From contig CAMIYM010000011.1 in assembly GCA_946403085.1 (NCBI GenBank), forward strand, positions 1 to 64,000: a DNA stretch of 64,000 bases. Reading direction: 5' to 3'. Position numbers and translations under genes: made by a program. Shown piece by piece: positions 54,784 through 63,618 of the stretch. The DNA comes from an uncultured Clostridia bacterium. GTDB taxonomy: Bacteria > Bacillota > Clostridia > Saccharofermentanales > Saccharofermentanaceae. The notes beneath the pieces were generated by a model. It was not told the origin of the DNA. It saw nothing but the letters and a program-made list of their open reading frames with translations, and ran no database searches. Position 1 is the stretch's first letter, and each line of letters opens with the position of its first letter.

Positions 54784-56056
54784 GGAAAGCTTAGTTAGGG
54801 ACAGTATCGAAAACTACAGAAAATACGGTGTCAGCAGTAAGGCTATAGATGCTGCAGTTAAGGCTGAAGAGGCTTTGGCTGATGTATATGCCCGCATAGA
54901 TGACATCGTGACATATAACGAACTTAAGGTTTTGGACGCTTTCAGGAGCGAGAAGTTCTCAGACACACATATGGGCATGACTTCCGGCTACGGCTACGAT
55001 GACGTTGGCAGGGAGAAGATCGAGAATATCTTTGCCAGAGTCTTCGGCGCACAGAAAGCATATGTAAGATGGCAGATCAGCACAGGTTCACAGGCGATCT
55101 CTGCAATGCTTTACGGAGCATTAAGACCCGGTGACATCATGCTGTCCGTTACCGGAAGACCTTATGACACCCTGATGGCTACTATCGGTCTTTCTTCCGG
55201 TGATAATGCCATGTCACTCATGTCATATGGAATCAAGTATGAAGAAGTGGAGCTTAAGCCTGACGGCACTCCCGATCTTGATGCTATCCGCGCTGCCATA
55301 AAGCCTGAGACTAAGATGGTATTCATTCAGAAGTCCAGAGGCTATACGGGAAGAAGAGCGCTTCTTTGCGATGACATAGAGAAGATCGCATCTCTTGCCC
55401 ATTCGATCAGAAAAGACATAATCGTTGCCGTAGATAATTGCTATGGAGAATTCACCGAGAAGAGAGAGCCTCTCGAAGCCGGTGCAGATGTCATTGCCGG
55501 ATCCCTCATAAAGAATCCCGGCGGCGGAATCGCCAGAACAGGCGGATATATCGCTGGCAGGGAAGATCTTGTGGAGAATGCTGCAAGACACCTCACTACA
55601 CCCGGATTGGGAAGTGAAGTCGGTCCTACATTAGGCGCCAACTCCATGATCGCCAGAGGCCTTTTCACGGCTCCCCAGTGCGTAGGCGAATGCCTTAAGG
55701 GTGCTATTTTCGCAGCAGAGATACTGGGCAATGAAGGATATAAGACAAGTCCTGCTTCTGACGAAGTAAGAGGCGATATAGTTCAGACGATAGAATTCGG
55801 TGATCCTGATAAGATGAGCCGTTTCTGCGCTGCCATCCAGTCCTGTTCACCGGTTGATTCATTTGTTACTCCGGTTCCGTGGGATATGCCGGGCTACGAT
55901 GACCAGGTCATTATGGCTGCAGGTGCTTTCGTTCAGGGCGCTACAACAGAGCTTTCATGTGACGGCCCCATCAAGCCGCCATATATCGCATATATGCAGG
56001 GAAGTCTCGCCAAGGAACAGGCTAAGCTTGCCTGTATGCTTGCCATCGGAGGTTAA
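54782..56056 (+). CDS. PLP-dependent enzyme of the 'methionine gamma-lyase/aluminium resistance' family (YnbB-like)
   Basis: A 424-residue fold-type I PLP protein. The family signature KVLDAFRSEKFSDTHMGMTS, then GYGYDDVGREKIENIFARVF, is followed by the cofactor region GSQAISAMLYGALRPGD and the PLP lysine, Lys244, in AGSLIKNPGGGIA. Homologues in Firmicutes are called aluminium resistance protein or methionine gamma-lyase family; the reaction is not well established. The start is unusual: no ribosome site precedes ATG 54782, and a perfect -10 ends only eight bases before it. Its family N-terminus supports this start, so translation is probably leaderless. Confidence 0.85.
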   Translation: MESLVRDSIENYRKYGVSSKAIDAAVKAEEALADVYARIDDIVTYNELKVLDAFRSEKFSDTHMGMTSGYGYDDVGREKIENIFARVFGAQKAYVRWQISTGSQAISAMLYGALRPGDIMLSVTGRPYDTLMATIGLSSGDNAMSLMSYGIKYEEVELKPDGTPDLDAIRAAIKPETKMVFIQKSRGYTGRRALLCDDIEKIASLAHSIRKDIIVAVDNCYGEFTEKREPLEAGADVIAGSLIKNPGGGIARTGGYIAGREDLVENAARHLTTPGLGSEVGPTLGANSMIARGLFTAPQCVGECLKGAIFAAEILGNEGYKTSPASDEVRGDIVQTIEFGDPDKMSRFCAAIQSCSPVDSFVTPVPWDMPGYDDQVIMAAGAFVQGATTELSCDGPIKPPYIAYMQGSLAKEQAKLACMLAIGG

Positions 56057-56061
56057 CTGGA

Positions 56062-58212
56062 ATGGCTGACGGTAAGCAGTGGTACAACAGTCCCGAGCAA
56101 GGTCCTTCCAAAAGACCCGGAGGTAAGCCTCAGGGTGCTGCCAGGCAGCGTAAGCCCGGTGCCAAGCCTCAGGCAGGTGCTCCCGGCAACAGACCTGCTG
56201 CAAGACCTCAGGGCAATAAAGCTCAGAGACCTCAGGGTAATCCTTATGGTATGAAGAACGGTGCTAAGCGTCCTTCCGGAGCCAAGCCCGTATCCAAGCA
56301 TGGACATGTACCTGCATCAAAGGCGCAGCAAAGACCGCAGGCTCCTGCAAATACAGGAAAGAGTATTATTCCGCAGATGGATCTTACCGCTAAGTCTGTC
56401 AGCGGCCAGAATAAGCCCGTTAACAAGGCTCCTGTCAAGAAAGCTCCCGTAAAGAAGCACATGACTCCTGAGGAGAAGGCAAGAGCAAAGGAACAGCGTA
56501 AGATCGAGATCCAGGCTAAGCGTAAAGAGGCTATGCTCAAGGAGCAGGCCAAGATCGAGAATCACGAATATAAGCGCAAGAATCCTTCTCAGAAGAGTGC
56601 TGAAAGCCGTGCGATAAGGAATGGCATCTTAGGTGCCGTTGCAGTCGCGGCTGCTCTTTTCGTGCTCGTATTCATAATCCATCACTTATATGACTTCCTC
56701 GCTGAGAAGCCTAACTTCTCTTTCGTTACGACGGGCTCAGTCGAGCATACCATCGGTGCAAAAGCACTTGTTGTAAGAGATGAGACGATCATCAACAGCT
56801 CAAATACAGGTGAACTTGTAACTCAGATCACTGAGGGTTCCAGAGTCGCTAAGGGCCAGAGTCTTGCTATCGTAGTTCCTGAAGACATGAAGTCTGTCGT
56901 TCAGGACTTAAGAAATGTCCAGTCACAGATCTCAGACGTCCAGCAGGAGCTTATCCTTGCCGGCGGTTCAGCTGAAGCAGATGTCATTTACAGAAACTAC
57001 AATAAGAACCTTTCATCTATCCTTGACTCAGTCAGATTCGATGCCATGGGCGGCAATCTGAGCAACATGTCTTCTTACGGTTCTTCCGTTAACGTTATCC
57101 TGGATGAGCGTGAAGACGAGATGAGTAAGATCAATTTTGCCGATGAGAGAATTACGGTATTGAGAAATGATGAGGCTGTATATGAGGCCCAGGTCGAAAA
57201 GTATGCGTCAGTCATTACTGCTGACAGACCGGGTATCGTCTCATTCCGACTTGACGGTAAAGAGCAGGTTCTCGATTACAAGACATTCCTTACGTTGCCT
57301 GCCAAGGATATCAAGGATTATATCAACAATTCAGTAGGCGCCATCTCTTCTGACCTCAGTGTTGAAGCAGATACTCCTGTAGTAAGAATAGCCCAGAACG
57401 AGAGCCAGTATCTTTCTGTCTATCTCTCTTCTAATGATGCCGGTGCATCTGACTTCGCGGTCGGAACCCTTCATGACATCAACGTCCGTACTGAAGGTGT
57501 CGCCATCGATAACTGCGAGGTCGTACGCTGTGAGAATGATGCGAACGGAATGCTCATCACTTTCCGCACATCAAGATGTGTCGAAGCTCTTCTTGACTTG
57601 AGAACGGTTGATATCGAGATCGTTATTACCGAGACGAACGGAATGAGAGTTTCTGTTCCGAGCCTTGTTAACATCGAATATGCGCCCAAGGGCAATCCTT
57701 GCTTCTGTGTATATATCGACCCCAGTGCGAATGCGAGCATGGATACATTCGGCGAAGGTGCTATCTTTAATCTGACTATACTCCCCAAGGAAAAGAAGGA
57801 TGAAGAGGGCAAGGTCGTTGAACAGCAGAATTCTTCTGTCGGAGGATGCACGGTCGTTTACAGGGAGGTCCTCTCTGACGGAGGCATGCTCGTCGGCTTC
57901 TCCACACCTAATGACTTCTCCAACCTGAAGAAATTAGACAGACTCTATACGGCAGGCTATACTGCATCGTTCGTTGATACTGCGACCGGTCTTGGAATCA
58001 TGAGCGAGAAGGTCAAGATATATGATTTCTCCGGTATCGCTTCCGTATATACTAATAAACAGGGCTTCGTTGAAGAGGTCAGAGTACTCGTATTGGATAA
58101 CGACAGAGAGTTTGCCATCATCGATAAGATCGGCAAGTCATCTGTTCCGAATCTCAACACGGTAATCATTACAAATCCTAAGACTGTCAAGCCCGGAGAT
58201 AAGGTCGATTAA
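56062..58212 (+). CDS. HlyD-like membrane protein with a basic, Pro/Ala/Gln-rich N-terminus
   Basis: A 716-residue bitopic protein. Residues 1-185 are low-complexity and strongly basic (RPGGKPQGAARQRKPGAKPQ; APVKKAPVKKHMT), ending in a Lys/Glu-rich helix. One membrane helix lies at about 190-212 (ILGAVAVAAALFVLVFIIHH). Outside are a biotinyl-lipoyl-like start (VRDETIINSSNTGELVTQIT), a coiled part and beta domains, as in HlyD-type adaptors. A protein of this kind before yggS and sepF is a known Clostridial arrangement, so a division or envelope role is likely, but the mechanism is unknown. GGAGG overlaps the preceding stop region, nine bases before ATG. Confidence 0.75.
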   Translation: MADGKQWYNSPEQGPSKRPGGKPQGAARQRKPGAKPQAGAPGNRPAARPQGNKAQRPQGNPYGMKNGAKRPSGAKPVSKHGHVPASKAQQRPQAPANTGKSIIPQMDLTAKSVSGQNKPVNKAPVKKAPVKKHMTPEEKARAKEQRKIEIQAKRKEAMLKEQAKIENHEYKRKNPSQKSAESRAIRNGILGAVAVAAALFVLVFIIHHLYDFLAEKPNFSFVTTGSVEHTIGAKALVVRDETIINSSNTGELVTQITEGSRVAKGQSLAIVVPEDMKSVVQDLRNVQSQISDVQQELILAGGSAEADVIYRNYNKNLSSILDSVRFDAMGGNLSNMSSYGSSVNVILDEREDEMSKINFADERITVLRNDEAVYEAQVEKYASVITADRPGIVSFRLDGKEQVLDYKTFLTLPAKDIKDYINNSVGAISSDLSVEADTPVVRIAQNESQYLSVYLSSNDAGASDFAVGTLHDINVRTEGVAIDNCEVVRCENDANGMLITFRTSRCVEALLDLRTVDIEIVITETNGMRVSVPSLVNIEYAPKGNPCFCVYIDPSANASMDTFGEGAIFNLTILPKEKKDEEGKVVEQQNSSVGGCTVVYREVLSDGGMLVGFSTPNDFSNLKKLDRLYTAGYTASFVDTATGLGIMSEKVKIYDFSGIASVYTNKQGFVEEVRVLVLDNDREFAIIDKIGKSSVPNLNTVIITNPKTVKPGDKVD

Positions 58213-58213
58213 C

Positions 58214-58951
58214 ATGAAGTACGATTATACTGAAGAACTGAAGAAAAAAATCTCAGATAATATCTTATCCGTTAGACAATCAATTGATGAAGCATGTGCT
58301 GCCTGTGGAAGAGAGAAGGGCAGCGTTACACTTATCGGTGTCACAAAAGTATTCCCTGTGGGATATGCTGAGTCTGCCGCTTTGTCCGGACTTAAAGATC
58401 TCGGCGAGAACCGTGTTCAGGAACTTGTTCCCAAGGTCGAGAGATTTTCGAGCCTGGGGATCGATGCTAACTGGCATCTTATAGGTACATTACAGAAGAA
58501 TAAGGTTAAATACATAATAGGTAAGACGAGTCTTATTCACTCTGTAAACACATTGGAGCTTGCCGAGGAAATATCGAAAAGATCAGCAAGTAACAATGTT
58601 ACTACCTCTGTTTTACTGCAGGCAAATGTATCAGGTGAAGAGAGCAAGCACGGCTTCGCTCCGCACGAATTAAAGCCTGCCATAGATAAGATAATGGATC
58701 TTCCTTCTATTAAGATATGCGGCCTTATGACGATGGCTCCGATAGAAGAATATGAAGGTCAGGCCAGAGAAGTATTTGCAAAAACAAGAGTAATATTCGA
58801 AGATCTTAAGAGCTATACCGGTCTGGACAGCTGGAAAGTGCTGTCCATGGGTATGAGCCAGGACTATAAGAGTGCCATTTATGAGGGTTCCACACATGTC
58901 AGGATCGGTACTGCCATATTCGGAAACCGCGCTGAATACAAGCCTTTGTAA
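58214..58951 (+). CDS. yggS: YggS-family PLP homeostasis protein
   Basis: A 245-residue alanine-racemase-fold protein that binds PLP but has no catalysis of its own; it balances PLP levels. The PLP lysine is Lys45 in LIGVTKVFP. Other markers are LGENRVQELVPKVE, NWHLIGTLQKNKVKYI and the C-terminal LSMGMSQDYKSAIYEGSTHV, with VRIGTAIFG. It begins one base after the HlyD-like gene and precedes sepF, its usual partner. Confidence 0.94.
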   Translation: MKYDYTEELKKKISDNILSVRQSIDEACAACGREKGSVTLIGVTKVFPVGYAESAALSGLKDLGENRVQELVPKVERFSSLGIDANWHLIGTLQKNKVKYIIGKTSLIHSVNTLELAEEISKRSASNNVTTSVLLQANVSGEESKHGFAPHELKPAIDKIMDLPSIKICGLMTMAPIEEYEGQAREVFAKTRVIFEDLKSYTGLDSWKVLSMGMSQDYKSAIYEGSTHVRIGTAIFGNRAEYKPL

Positions 58952-59042
58952 CATTGTTCGATTAAATAATCCTGATTTTTGTTACATTTTGTAATAAAAC
59001 CCCGCTTTAAGTTACCTTCTTGTGTCATATTGCCCAAAACTA

Positions 59043-59071
59043 TTGAGGCGAAAATCAAAGTTCGTTAATAT
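59043..59071 (+). promoter_or_regulatory. candidate promoter of sepF
   Basis: TTGAGG (59043-59048), 17 bases, TAATAT (59066-59071), each four of six to consensus, 58 bases before sepF. A separate dyad, GTTACATTTTGTAAT, lies near 58980. Candidate only. Confidence 0.35.
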
Positions 59072-59129
59072 CCGAAGTATCTTATATGAATGTCCTTGGT
59101 CGGGCGAATTATTAAGGAGGAAAAAACAA

Positions 59130-59606
59130 ATGGGCAGTTTTAACGTTAAGAATTTCTTCGGAAGCATGTTCACACCTGTAGAAGATGAGATGGAAGAAAA
59201 CTATTACGGTGAGGATGAGGGCTACATTGAAGAAGATGCATATGAGCAGGAGCCTATTGCAGAAGAAGCTTACGTAGAGGAGCCTCGCACCTTCGTTCAG
59301 GAGCCCGCAGTTACAACACCTGTAATGCAGCAGAACGCAACAGTCATCATGCTTACACCTTATGACATCAGAACAAGCCAGATCGTTTGCGATCACATCC
59401 GTGAGGGCCACATCGTAATCTGCAATCTTACAAACACAGATAAGAATCAGAGAGTTGTTGACTATATCTCCGGCGGCGTTTATGCATTAGGCGGAAGAGT
59501 AGAGCCTACACCTGTTAAGACAACATTCGTTTGCACACCTAAGTCTGTAAACCTCGTTGTTGAGAATCAGGAAGCTGAAGTTGGCACAAAGGTTTCTGCA
59601 CTCTAA
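59130..59606 (+). CDS. sepF: cell division protein SepF
   Basis: A 158-residue protein that anchors and bundles FtsZ in Gram-positives. It has a short N-terminal amphipathic helix (MGSFNVKNFFGSMF) for membrane binding, an acidic linker of about 50 residues (EENYYGEDEGYIEEDAYEQE) and the C-terminal SepF core: TVIMLTPYDIRTSQIVCDHI, REGHIVICNLTN and RVVDYISGGVYALGG. ATG 59130 is preferred because AAGGAGG is nine bases upstream and the amphipathic helix starts there; the open frame further upstream (from 59022) lacks support. A terminator follows, so yggT and divIVA are not linked here. Confidence 0.93.
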   Translation: MGSFNVKNFFGSMFTPVEDEMEENYYGEDEGYIEEDAYEQEPIAEEAYVEEPRTFVQEPAVTTPVMQQNATVIMLTPYDIRTSQIVCDHIREGHIVICNLTNTDKNQRVVDYISGGVYALGGRVEPTPVKTTFVCTPKSVNLVVENQEAEVGTKVSAL

Positions 59607-59637
59607 TCAATAGCTGATTAACCAAAAAAGAAATAAC

Positions 59638-59663
59638 GGGTTGTCATTATGACAACCCTTTTT
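59638..59663 (+). terminator. intrinsic terminator after sepF
   Basis: GGGTTGTCAT and ATGACAACCC form a perfect 10-base inverted repeat around one base (59638-59658), followed by TTTTT. It lies 32 bases after the sepF stop. Confidence 0.88.
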
Positions 59664-59712
59664 CTTTGCCCGGAATTCCGCGAAAAGCGTCTTTATATAG
59701 GTATTTAAAATC

Positions 59713-59742
59713 TTGAATAAAATATCTTTGTTCATATATAAT
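59713..59742 (+). promoter_or_regulatory. promoter of the DUF47 gene
   Basis: TTGAAT (59713-59718), 18 bases, and a consensus TATAAT (59737-59742), 42 bases before ATG 59784. This is a good sigma-A-type match. Confidence 0.6.
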
Positions 59743-59745
59743 AAG

Positions 59746-59762
59746 ATTTGAATTAGTCAAAT
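59746..59762 (+). promoter_or_regulatory. operator-like palindrome just after the -10 box
   Basis: ATTTGA-N5-TCAAAT, a perfect interrupted palindrome starting four bases after the -10 and covering the expected transcription start. Its position suits a repressor site; the protein is unknown. Confidence 0.4.
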
Positions 59763-59783
59763 TAGACTCGGAGGATAGATTAA

Positions 59784-60437
59784 ATGACGGTTGAAGATCG
59801 CGAATACTTGTTTGATCAGGCTCAGCAGCTTTCTGAGATCCTGAATGAGGAGTGCGTCGAGCTTTTGGGGATGCTCGAGAAGATTGAAGACAGAGTAGCT
59901 ATTTCAAGACGTATCAATAAGCTTGAAGATGACGGAGATCATGTTTTCCACGCATTTGCTGACAGGCTTCATGAAGTGGAGCAGGATCCTGAAAAGAGAA
60001 TGTATATTTTCCAGATGGCCAGACATATCGAAGAGTGCGTTGATATGATCGATGAACTCTCTATGACCATTGTCCGTTACAACACAAGAACTGTTAATCC
60101 GGGCATGAAGGCAAGTGTTAATGCTATCGCAGGATGCGTTAAGAAGGAGATGCATCTTCTTAACATCATGCGTACATATGAGCCTGAGCATAAGGATATG
60201 TTCATCAGAGCCATCAATGAATTCGATGCTTTTAAGGTAGACTTCTATAAGATGTATGACATGCTTATCTTCGGCCTTTTCTCACAGGCTCACGATACAG
60301 TTGACATCATCAGATGCAAGGCTATCTATGACGCAGTAAAGGATATTTTCAAGGCGTTTGAAGTAAGTGCTGATGACTGCTACAAGTTCATCATGGCAAG
60401 CAATCACGGCTCTTATTTTTTCGCTAACAAAAGATAA
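59784..60437 (+). CDS. DUF47 (PhoU-like) protein
   Basis: A 217-residue all-helical protein of the DUF47/PhoU-related family. The segments LEDDGDHVFHAFADRLHEVE and ARHIEECVDMIDELSMTIVR carry the acidic helices that bind metal clusters in PhoU-type bundles. Most DUF47 genes sit next to a Pit-type phosphate transporter and are thought to regulate it; none is here. GGAGG lies about 9 bases before ATG. The GGDEF fusion gene starts 44 bases downstream, so the two may share a transcript. Confidence 0.85.
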   Translation: MTVEDREYLFDQAQQLSEILNEECVELLGMLEKIEDRVAISRRINKLEDDGDHVFHAFADRLHEVEQDPEKRMYIFQMARHIEECVDMIDELSMTIVRYNTRTVNPGMKASVNAIAGCVKKEMHLLNIMRTYEPEHKDMFIRAINEFDAFKVDFYKMYDMLIFGLFSQAHDTVDIIRCKAIYDAVKDIFKAFEVSADDCYKFIMASNHGSYFFANKR

Positions 60438-60450
60438 TTAACACAACTTA

Positions 60451-60462
60451 ATCTGATCAGAT
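60451..60462 (+). promoter_or_regulatory. 12-base palindrome upstream of the GGDEF fusion gene
   Basis: ATCTGATCAGAT is a perfect palindrome 19 bases before ATG 60482. It could be an operator. A weak promoter (TTAACA 60438, 18 bases, TCTTAT 60462) overlaps it. It may also be chance, since 12-base palindromes are not rare. Confidence 0.3.
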
Positions 60463-60481
60463 CTTATTCATCATTTTTGTC

Positions 60482-63400
60482 ATGACTAACAAGGTCTCTT
60501 TGCCGGACAACTATCATATAGTCTGGTCCGAGGAATTTAACGGTACTTCAATCAACAAGGAAGTCTGGAGCGCTAATGAGTGTGCGCCTGGATGGTTTGA
60601 TGACGGACTTGAAGAATACCGTGGAGATGAATGCCTTGAAGTCAAAGACGGATGTCTGGTGATAAGGCCAAAGACTGTTAAGGACAGTTCCGGAAAGATG
60701 CATTATGCATCCGGCAGGATCAGTTCTTTTGGCAAGAAAGATTTCACATACGGAAAGATCATCGCCAGGATCAAAGTACCCAAAGCAAAAGGACTTTTGA
60801 GTTATATCAGGCTCATGCCTTCTGAAGGTTACGATAAGGCGGTAGGAAACTATAAGGAGTTTCCTCTTCATGGCCAGATAGATATGGTGGAGATAGAAGG
60901 CAGCTGTACTGATGAGGCTCAATCCTGCATCGCTTTCGGTTATCCTTACACGCAGCGTTCCGGCAGTTACAGAAGACTTAATACAGATTTCTCTTCTGAT
61001 TTCCATATATTTGCATGTGAATGGGATCAGGATGAGATCATATTCTCATGTGACGGCAAAGAGTATTACAGATCATCTTACTGGTTCTCGAGAAACGGTG
61101 AGAATGAAGAAGCATATCCTGCACCTTTTGATAAGCCTTTCCACCTGGTGATCGGAGTCTCTGCAAAAGGTGAGAACCCGGTTAACGGAAAAGATTCTGA
61201 AGAAGGTGAGGCTGAGCTTCTCGTCGATTATGTCAGGGTTTATCAGAAACCGATACATAACAGGGAAGTAAGAAGGCCTGCAAGGGTCTTATCGCTTGAT
61301 ACAGGCGACGGAAACGGCGAAAAGAAGAACAATTCTTTATATGTAGCTGAAGGCGATCTGAACGCGAATGTAAGCTTCATGGAAGATGAGCTTATAATAA
61401 CTCCTTCATATATTTCAGGACTTTCAGGTGAGACCAGACTTTTACAGGGCGGTCTGTCATTCAAAAAAGGTGAAGTATATGAATTCTCATTTGACGGCCG
61501 TTCTGATGAGGAGCGTCCGATAAGATGCATCTTCAAGTCAGATGAAGATAATGAAGAGGTCGCAGAACCTTTTGTTATCAGGCTCGACAGGAACTGGCAG
61601 AAGCACAGGATGCTCTTTGAGGCTAAGAAGGATTATGACAGTGCTTCCATTGTCTTCGCCATCAATGCCATATCAAAGTCATCGATCCATATTCGTAATA
61701 TCCTGCTTAAGAAATCAAAGGGAACTACTGAGACAAGGAAACTTCTTGCTGTCTGCGGCGTATGGGACGATTCCGATAACTACAGCCTTTTCCTTAAGGC
61801 ATTGCAGACAGAAGAGATCAACAAGGAATTCATAATCTCGAGTTTTACTTTCAATGTCGATAATCCTGATCCGGTACAGACTGAACTTGAATTGAATTTT
61901 GCTGATCTTCTTATGAAGATGGATCTCGCGTGCCTGATTATTTTCGGTGAGATGATCAAGTCAAAGGAAGTAATCGACAGACTTGTCGAGATCGGTCACA
62001 AGAAAGACATTCCGGTAATTACTTTCCAGCATCCTGTTAAGGGATGTATCAATGCTGATTTTGAATACGATTCCGCATTCGAGAAGATCGTCAGGCATGT
62101 TGTCGAAGAACATGGCGCGAAAAGGCTCGACATGTTCGGAGGCTTCAGGAACAACCCGTTCTCTGAGGCGAGAATAGAGATATTCAAAAGAGTCCTTGAT
62201 GAGCACGGAATCGATCCCTCATCTGCGAATATCTATTACGGAGATTTCTGGCAGGCACCTGCATTTAATGTCATGGATGACCTGCTTGCCAAAGGGTACG
62301 ACATTCCTGACGCGATCATCTGTGCCAACGATTCAATGGCGATAGGTGTTATCGATGCTCTTGATAAGTATGGTAAGAAAGTTCCTGATGACGTGATTGT
62401 TACAGGCTTTGACGGTATCTGGCAGGGTCAGTTCAACGATCCTGTATTAACGACATGCGAGCTTGATTATAAGAAGATACCTGAGGAGATCCTGTTAAGG
62501 ATCAGAGAATGGAATGAACGGAAGAATCTGAAAGATGATACTTTCCTCATTCCTTACAAGTCATTGTTCATGCAGTCCTGCGGATGTAAGAAGCGTTCTG
62601 AATTCCCCTGGTCTAAGACTGTAGATGTGCTCGCTGAAGAGAATCAGGATTCATTCAGACACATGCTCGAGATGGGCCGTTTTGTATCCAGGATGACATC
62701 ATCTGATAATCTCGACGAGGCTGCTGACAACCTCCAGAACTCGATCTGGATGTGGAGAAGCCAGTACTACTTTGTCGGTGTTGTAGAACCTGATGAATGC
62801 TGCCATTCGATCTTCCACGGAAGAGAAAACAAATATACATTTGCAGAGAAGTTCTACCGCATGACAAGACCGATGCCTGACTACGATATCATCTTAGCTC
62901 CGGACAGCAGTATCAATGTTCTTCTCTTCAAGCAGATCAGATCCAATACCGAATCTTTCGGTTATGTCATCAACGGTTATGACAATGTCTCGATGAGATC
63001 CGAACAGCGCTTTGAAGAGTTTGGAAACTTCATCAATGCTGCTGTTAATGCCGTAAACAACAACCGTAAACTCATATCTGCAAGCAGGGCAAATGAGATG
63101 CTCTCAGAGCAGGATTTCCTTACCGGTCTTTATAACCGCAGAGGCTTTTTCTCTGTGCTTAAAAAGCTTCTTAATACTTCTGCCAATGCCGGAAGAAATC
63201 TGTCACTGTTCTCGATCGATATGGACAGGCTTAAGGGTATAAACGATACATACGGACATGAGAATGGTGACATAGCCATTCAGACGCTTGCCAGAGCCAT
63301 CCTGAAGTATGTAAGAGATAACGGTATCGCTGCAAGATACGGCGGCGATGAATTCGCATTTGCGATAATAGGTGATAAGGCGCTTGAAGGCGATATCAAG

Positions 63401-63595
63401 AAGATCAGAAAAGAGATCGAGCAGAATGCCGCTAATGATCCTGCCATGACAGACAAGCCTTTCGAAGTCGGAGCCAGCCTTGGCATATCAGAGCGTGAGA
63501 TAAACAGTGATATCGACATCGAAGACATGATACATGAAGCTGATGCCAAGATGTACGCTGATAAGATGTCAAGAAAAAAACTTCGCGGTCTTTGA
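60482..63595 (+). CDS. cytoplasmic GH16-like / CBM / LacI-type sugar-binding / GGDEF diguanylate cyclase fusion
   Basis: A 1037-residue protein without signal peptide or membrane helix. Domains: GH16 jelly roll (about 10-257; WSEEFNGTSINKEVW, final LLVDYVRVYQ); a CBM4/9-like jelly roll (about 285-410; FKKGEVYEFSFDGRS); a LacI/GalR-type periplasmic-binding fold (about 415-700; PDAIICANDSMAIGVIDAL, DVIVTGFDG, ending SCGCKK) without a LacI DNA-binding head; a linker of about 160 residues; and GGDEF (about 875-1037; DFLTGLYNRRGF, RYGGDEF at 952-958). The GH16 motif E-x-D-x-x-E reads Gln132-I-Asp134-M-V-Glu137: the nucleophile is lost. The GGDEF site is complete; the upstream inhibitory RxxD is not (RDNG). 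It probably makes cyclic-di-GMP in response to a carbohydrate. No ribosome site precedes ATG 60482. Confidence 0.85.
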   Translation: MTNKVSLPDNYHIVWSEEFNGTSINKEVWSANECAPGWFDDGLEEYRGDECLEVKDGCLVIRPKTVKDSSGKMHYASGRISSFGKKDFTYGKIIARIKVPKAKGLLSYIRLMPSEGYDKAVGNYKEFPLHGQIDMVEIEGSCTDEAQSCIAFGYPYTQRSGSYRRLNTDFSSDFHIFACEWDQDEIIFSCDGKEYYRSSYWFSRNGENEEAYPAPFDKPFHLVIGVSAKGENPVNGKDSEEGEAELLVDYVRVYQKPIHNREVRRPARVLSLDTGDGNGEKKNNSLYVAEGDLNANVSFMEDELIITPSYISGLSGETRLLQGGLSFKKGEVYEFSFDGRSDEERPIRCIFKSDEDNEEVAEPFVIRLDRNWQKHRMLFEAKKDYDSASIVFAINAISKSSIHIRNILLKKSKGTTETRKLLAVCGVWDDSDNYSLFLKALQTEEINKEFIISSFTFNVDNPDPVQTELELNFADLLMKMDLACLIIFGEMIKSKEVIDRLVEIGHKKDIPVITFQHPVKGCINADFEYDSAFEKIVRHVVEEHGAKRLDMFGGFRNNPFSEARIEIFKRVLDEHGIDPSSANIYYGDFWQAPAFNVMDDLLAKGYDIPDAIICANDSMAIGVIDALDKYGKKVPDDVIVTGFDGIWQGQFNDPVLTTCELDYKKIPEEILLRIREWNERKNLKDDTFLIPYKSLFMQSCGCKKRSEFPWSKTVDVLAEENQDSFRHMLEMGRFVSRMTSSDNLDEAADNLQNSIWMWRSQYYFVGVVEPDECCHSIFHGRENKYTFAEKFYRMTRPMPDYDIILAPDSSINVLLFKQIRSNTESFGYVINGYDNVSMRSEQRFEEFGNFINAAVNAVNNNRKLISASRANEMLSEQDFLTGLYNRRGFFSVLKKLLNTSANAGRNLSLFSIDMDRLKGINDTYGHENGDIAIQTLARAILKYVRDNGIAARYGGDEFAFAIIGDKALEGDIKKIRKEIEQNAANDPAMTDKPFEVGASLGISEREINSDIDIEDMIHEADAKMYADKMSRKKLRGL

Positions 63596-63618
63596 CTTAA
63601 TCATCAACATAAAGCGGG

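Noticed and set aside
59022..59129. An N-terminal extension of sepF
   Set aside because: It lacks a ribosome site, crosses the likely promoter and would bury the membrane-binding helix of SepF.
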